Assembly (NCBI GenBank): GCA_964640795.1
Contig: CAZXIN010000030.1
Coordinates: forward strand, 1 to 64,000
Source: M269 sp964640795
Lineage (GTDB): Bacteria > Pseudomonadota > Gammaproteobacteria > Enterobacterales > Alteromonadaceae
DNA length: 64,000 nucleotides
Reading direction: 5' to 3'
Made by a program: the position numbers and the translations under genes. The notes below the pieces were generated by a model. It saw only the letters and a list, made by a program, of their open reading frames with translations. It was not told the DNA's origin and did no database searches. Positions 61,009 to 64,000 of the stretch are shown here, piece by piece. Position 1 is the first letter of the stretch. Every line of letters begins with the position of its first letter.

Positions 61009-62895
61009 CTACAAAATTCCGCTTTGAGGTCTTTGCAATATTATCAATCCACCAAGACCAAATAGAAACAATAGCATTGATGATGGCGCAGGAACGGGTA
61101 CTAGGTTATCGAAAATGAACGAGTCTCCATTTGACAAATTAGCACCCAAAACACTCCCCAAGTTTGTCGCCACATTAAAAAAGGTCCCATTTTCGGGAGT
61201 CAATGTAGCAAAAATTTCACCGCCACCAAGACTGCCGCCATCAATAGCCGTAAAGAAGTCGTCAAAAGTGTTTGTTGGGTCAATTCCAACCTGAACCGAC
61301 GACAGGCTGGACAGGCCAAAATTGCCAAGCAGGAAAAGGTCGAAGCCGACGAAGTCAGCACCAAAGAACGATGTTGTATCATCGACACGCGCCAGTCCGA
61401 AACTAGCCGAAGCAGACAACGGATCAAATAGGTCCAAGAATGTCATGTCATTGGAAGTAAAAGTTGATAGAACCCCCGAAGTGCTTGGCCCGTCAACCAG
61501 ATCGGTAAGGAAAGGGGTTGATAAGTCGCCTAGGATAAACGAGTTTATCGCTGTAGGTCCGCCAAAATCAGAACGCCGTGCTGAAACAGAAGGAATTCCC
61601 GAAACTGCGTTTCCAGATTCGATAAATCGACCAGAACTTCCGCCATTTGCGACCACTTCTACATTTTCACCGTAGGATATGATTGTACCTTCAAGCTTAA
61701 TTGAGCCTCCTGCCCCGGCACCACCGATACCACCACGACCGCCGTTACCACCACGACCACCGTTTCCTCCACGGCCTCCATCACCGCCTTCAACAGTAAT
61801 CCGGCGACCAGTATTTGGGTTTATAAATGAAGAATTGTCACCGTTTGCACCTGGCAGGCCGGTGAAGCCCCCAGCTCCGTTCGATCCACTTGCCCCAGTG
61901 CGCCCACTCGCGCCGTTTGCAAGAAAACTACTCTCTTCAACAAATATCCGGCCATTAGCACTTAGTGTTATTGCACCTCCGCCCGCGCCGCCAGTACCGC
62001 CTGTGCCACCCGTGCCGCCATTGCCTCCAACACCTCCGCGACGACCATCACCACCAGGCACACGAATGTTTACGCCATTTAAAGTTAAGCCATTGCCAGC
62101 GCCGCCACCGCCGCCACCGCCTCCAGAACCGCCTTCACCACCGCCGCCAGCACCACCACCACCGCCGCCGCCACTGCCTCCTGTAGCGAATGTGTTGTTA
62201 CTGCTATTAGTCCCACTTCGGCCAGCCGACCCAGTGCGCCCAATTGAACCGGTTCCGCCGTTCCTACCGTCACCACCATCGGAGCCGTTGGCAAATTGGC
62301 CTGTACCTGCGCGTCCCCCGCTTCCACCAGCACCATCAAAACCTCCCGAACCACCTCCGGCACCTCCTCCACCAGAGCCGCCTGCATTCGATCCAAAACC
62401 TGATGTTCCATTACGTCCCGCAAAGCCCGTGTTACCAAGGTCACCTCGCTCACCTCGCTCACCAGAACTTCCGTTTGGGAAATTGTTAGTTCCTCCATCG
62501 CCTCCATCTGGAAACGATTGGATATTATTACCGCCACTACCGCCTCTTCCACCAGAACCACCAGAACCGCCACCTAAAGCGCCATTTTGACCGGATGCGG
62601 AGGCATTTACCGTTGTGTTGACGACTGTTAAGTTACCTGTCGCTCTTATCACCAAGGGATTGCTACCACGCCCAACGATCTCAGCGTCTGAGATCAACAA
62701 GTCACCGTTGTATTCGAATACAACAGCGCCACCTTCTTCGAATATCCTGTCAGGCGTTCGTCCACCAAATGCGGTCGACGTCCCTTGATTAATGCGTCGA
62801 TTTGATGTATCGAATTCGATTATTGCGGCGTCGGCTACCGAGGCAGCAAGCATTGATGAATATAAGGTCAAAGCAATCATATGTTGGGATTTCAT
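61009..62895 (-). CDS. glycine-rich exoprotein with PEP-CTERM-like tail
   Basis: About 628 residues from an ATG with AAGGAGA seven bases upstream. A longer start would add 16 residues before the signal peptide. Signal peptide to about 24 (SVADA). Residues about 85-410 are an extreme Gly-rich, collagen-like region (GGSGGSGGRGGSGG type with GRTGASG and GPLGANG-like triplets). A beta-rich domain follows. The end, VPAPSSMLLFLFGLGGLIIL, is a VPAP variant of the PEP-CTERM signal with Arg after it. Likely extracellular matrix or adhesin protein. Its GC-rich coding strand also opens a long proline-rich frame on the other strand, an artefact. Confidence 0.85.
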   Translation of the reverse strand: MKSQHMIALTLYSSMLAASVADAAIIEFDTSNRRINQGTSTAFGGRTPDRIFEEGGAVVFEYNGDLLISDAEIVGRGSNPLVIRATGNLTVVNTTVNASASGQNGALGGGSGGSGGRGGSGGNNIQSFPDGGDGGTNNFPNGSSGERGERGDLGNTGFAGRNGTSGFGSNAGGSGGGGAGGGSGGFDGAGGSGGRAGTGQFANGSDGGDGRNGGTGSIGRTGSAGRSGTNSSNNTFATGGSGGGGGGGAGGGGEGGSGGGGGGGGAGNGLTLNGVNIRVPGGDGRRGGVGGNGGTGGTGGTGGAGGGAITLSANGRIFVEESSFLANGASGRTGASGSNGAGGFTGLPGANGDNSSFINPNTGRRITVEGGDGGRGGNGGRGGNGGRGGIGGAGAGGSIKLEGTIISYGENVEVVANGGSSGRFIESGNAVSGIPSVSARRSDFGGPTAINSFILGDLSTPFLTDLVDGPSTSGVLSTFTSNDMTFLDLFDPLSASASFGLARVDDTTSFFGADFVGFDLFLLGNFGLSSLSSVQVGIDPTNTFDDFFTAIDGGSLGGGEIFATLTPENGTFFNVATNLGSVLGANLSNGDSFIFDNLVPVPAPSSMLLFLFGLGGLIILQRPQSGIL

Positions 62896-62926
62896 AGGCG
62901 GTCTCCTTAAATGTCCTGAACTAGAG

Positions 62927-63124
62927 AAAATCAACAAAGTCAATTGGTTGTCTTCTAATGGAGACTATCGCGATTTACCTATTAAAGACCTAACGAACAT
63001 ATAACGAAGATATAATGTAGGTCATATATTTTCTTAAAAAGAGGAGAATTGTGTGTAATATATCGACCTGCCGATATACAAATGATGTAACCCTCAGATG
63101 ATGAATTTCACACTGACAATCAAT
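62927..63124 (-). promoter_or_regulatory. shared upstream block of PEP-CTERM-like genes, copy 2
   Basis: Gapless partner of 60403-60600, starting 32 bases upstream of the glycine-rich gene. On the minus strand it contains two TTCGTTA direct repeats ten bases apart. The rest of the gap to 63374 shows only weak similarity to the other copy and an AT-rich stretch. Confidence 0.75.
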
Positions 63125-63374
63125 AGTGAAATAAATAACTCCCTCATGACTTAGTCATTTTAGACACATTAGCTAAGCAGGTTAATGAGAGTATCGCTTC
63201 AATCCGATCTTACGATTACAATGAGGCCTACTCTTTGCTGATGACCAAGGCTCTTGAGCGGCTTTTCCAGCCAGAATGTGCTCGGCGCAACCAATCAAAG
63301 TCAAGTAATCTTCATAGGGCGTAATAGCGCATCCTTGTATATATAATAATACTCACAATAAGTAACTGGCGCAG

Positions 63375-64000
63375 TTACTTCGTTTTAATCAACGCACGTT
63401 TAAATCTGTCGATAGTGCTTTGAGCTATGCGTGGCTTTGTTATGAGCTCATCGATTAAAGCGTTAAGTTTTGCTGCGGCAGCCTCATTATAATGAGCCGC
63501 TAGCTCATACCTCAGTTTTAGTATGGGTAGCGTTAGCTGCCATTCACCGTTAGGTGAAACCTGCTTTATGACATCCACGTCTAGATGTTCAATTAACGAG
63601 CCTACTTCTTTAATTTCTCCCAGATCGAGTAGAGCATCACTTAAAGTGTATTTAAAAATCTGCAAAAAAGGAGAGTTTTCGTCGGGGAATTGCTTTGCAA
63701 CAATTGCCAGAGCTGCGCGCATCTGTTCTACCACGCCGTCATATTGCCTTAGTTCAAGCCGTGTACCAGCTTCGTTCCCCATGAATATAGCGCATCTAAT
63801 ATGCGCCTCACCAAATAGTTTACAAGCGAGTTTTTTTACTTTAGCAAAAACACTCGCAGCGGCTGCATGTCTTTCGGCACTGACATAGGTGGAAGCTAAA
63901 TAGCCGTTAACTTCAATTGTTTTTAGATGTTCTTCCCCATAAAACTCAGCAAACTTGGGTATAGCTGCTTTTAAAACGCGCTCTGCTTTATCGTTTTCTC
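63375..64000 (-). CDS. TPR-like protein, N-terminal part beyond the window
   Basis: The frame runs open from the right edge (ENDKAERVLKAAIPKFAEFY) to the stop at 63375, 208 residues. An internal Met at 63782 is probably not the start. Repeated helical pairs (FYGEEHLKTIEVNGYLASTY, YDGVVEQMRAALAIV) resemble TPRs at the C-terminus of serine/threonine kinases or transcription activators. The upstream part is not visible, so family is open. Confidence 0.6.
   Translation of the reverse strand, partial: ENDKAERVLKAAIPKFAEFYGEEHLKTIEVNGYLASTYVSAERHAAAASVFAKVKKLACKLFGEAHIRCAIFMGNEAGTRLELRQYDGVVEQMRAALAIVAKQFPDENSPFLQIFKYTLSDALLDLGEIKEVGSLIEHLDVDVIKQVSPNGEWQLTLPILKLRYELAAHYNEAAAAKLNALIDELITKPRIAQSTIDRFKRALIKTK

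Noticed and set aside
61679..62590. 303-residue proline-rich frame on the plus strand
   Set aside because: It is the complement of the Gly-rich region of the minus-strand exoprotein: GGN codons read as proline. No ribosome binding site or domain.

Overview
The window looks like a chromosomal scaffold of a marine-type gammaproteobacterium. The grounds are moderate-to-low G+C by eye, a NorR/NnrS/Hmp nitric-oxide module, an orphan type VI secretion (T6SS) cargo cassette, a TonB receptor, PEP-CTERM proteins, several c-di-GMP enzymes, and short palindromic repeats in many gaps. The genus cannot be fixed from sequence reading alone. No rRNA, tRNA or CRISPR array was seen. A run of exactly 100 Ns (17917-18016) marks an assembly gap inside a tandem repeat.

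Region 1 (1-11100) is the most unusual part. A T6SS cassette (PAAR protein with a transthyretin-like tail, a toxin-44-like effector, a lipoprotein that is the likely immunity protein) sits next to a 308-bp MITE-like element. It is followed by seven tiny genes that all begin MKTKTNTKAGP and end in different 7-9 residue tails (one copy is broken by a stop). Then come a HlyD-type adaptor, an ABC exporter with an intact C39 peptidase domain, and a second ABC exporter subunit whose N-terminal domain resembles C39 without its catalytic residues. Two more MK[TA][KR]TNTKAGP peptides follow the transporter. No peptide-modifying enzyme is visible. I infer a peptide export system with a family of variable short products: a ribosomal peptide, pheromone or bacteriocin cassette of a kind I do not recognise.

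Region 2 (11300-23900): a PAS-GGDEF diguanylate cyclase; a TonB receptor with a small secreted partner, a membrane protein and a TetR regulator; two small enzymes-like genes facing away from TetR; the gapped 102-bp tandem repeat; then a TPR/HupE pair facing a DUF4331 protein, a lipoprotein and a secreted metallo-beta-lactamase-fold protein.

Region 3 (23900-34300): a likely operon amidase - gamma-glutamyltransferase-like - TauE/SafE transporter - cupin; a broken small gene; two tandem secreted serine hydrolases facing a membrane-bound LytTR regulator; and an MscS channel.

Region 4 (34300-46200): NorR faces a small membrane protein, NnrS and Hmp, with candidate NorR boxes and a sigma-54 promoter between them. 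Beside it a five-gene signalling operon encodes a 1239-residue hybrid kinase with two FixL-like PAS domains, a CheR-type methyltransferase, a receiver-PAS-kinase and two single-domain receivers.

Region 5 (46400-58800): acyl-CoA dehydrogenase, acyltransferase, a second membrane LytTR protein, a GlxA-type regulator facing an isochorismatase-like hydrolase and a GST, a c-heme GGDEF-EAL sensor, a secreted unknown, and a lone DUF262/DUF1524 GmrSD-type defence gene.

Region 6 (59000-64000): a small secreted protein and two PEP-CTERM-like proteins, one very glycine-rich. The two PEP-CTERM-like genes share a gapless, roughly 200-bp upstream block. A TPR-like protein runs off the right edge.
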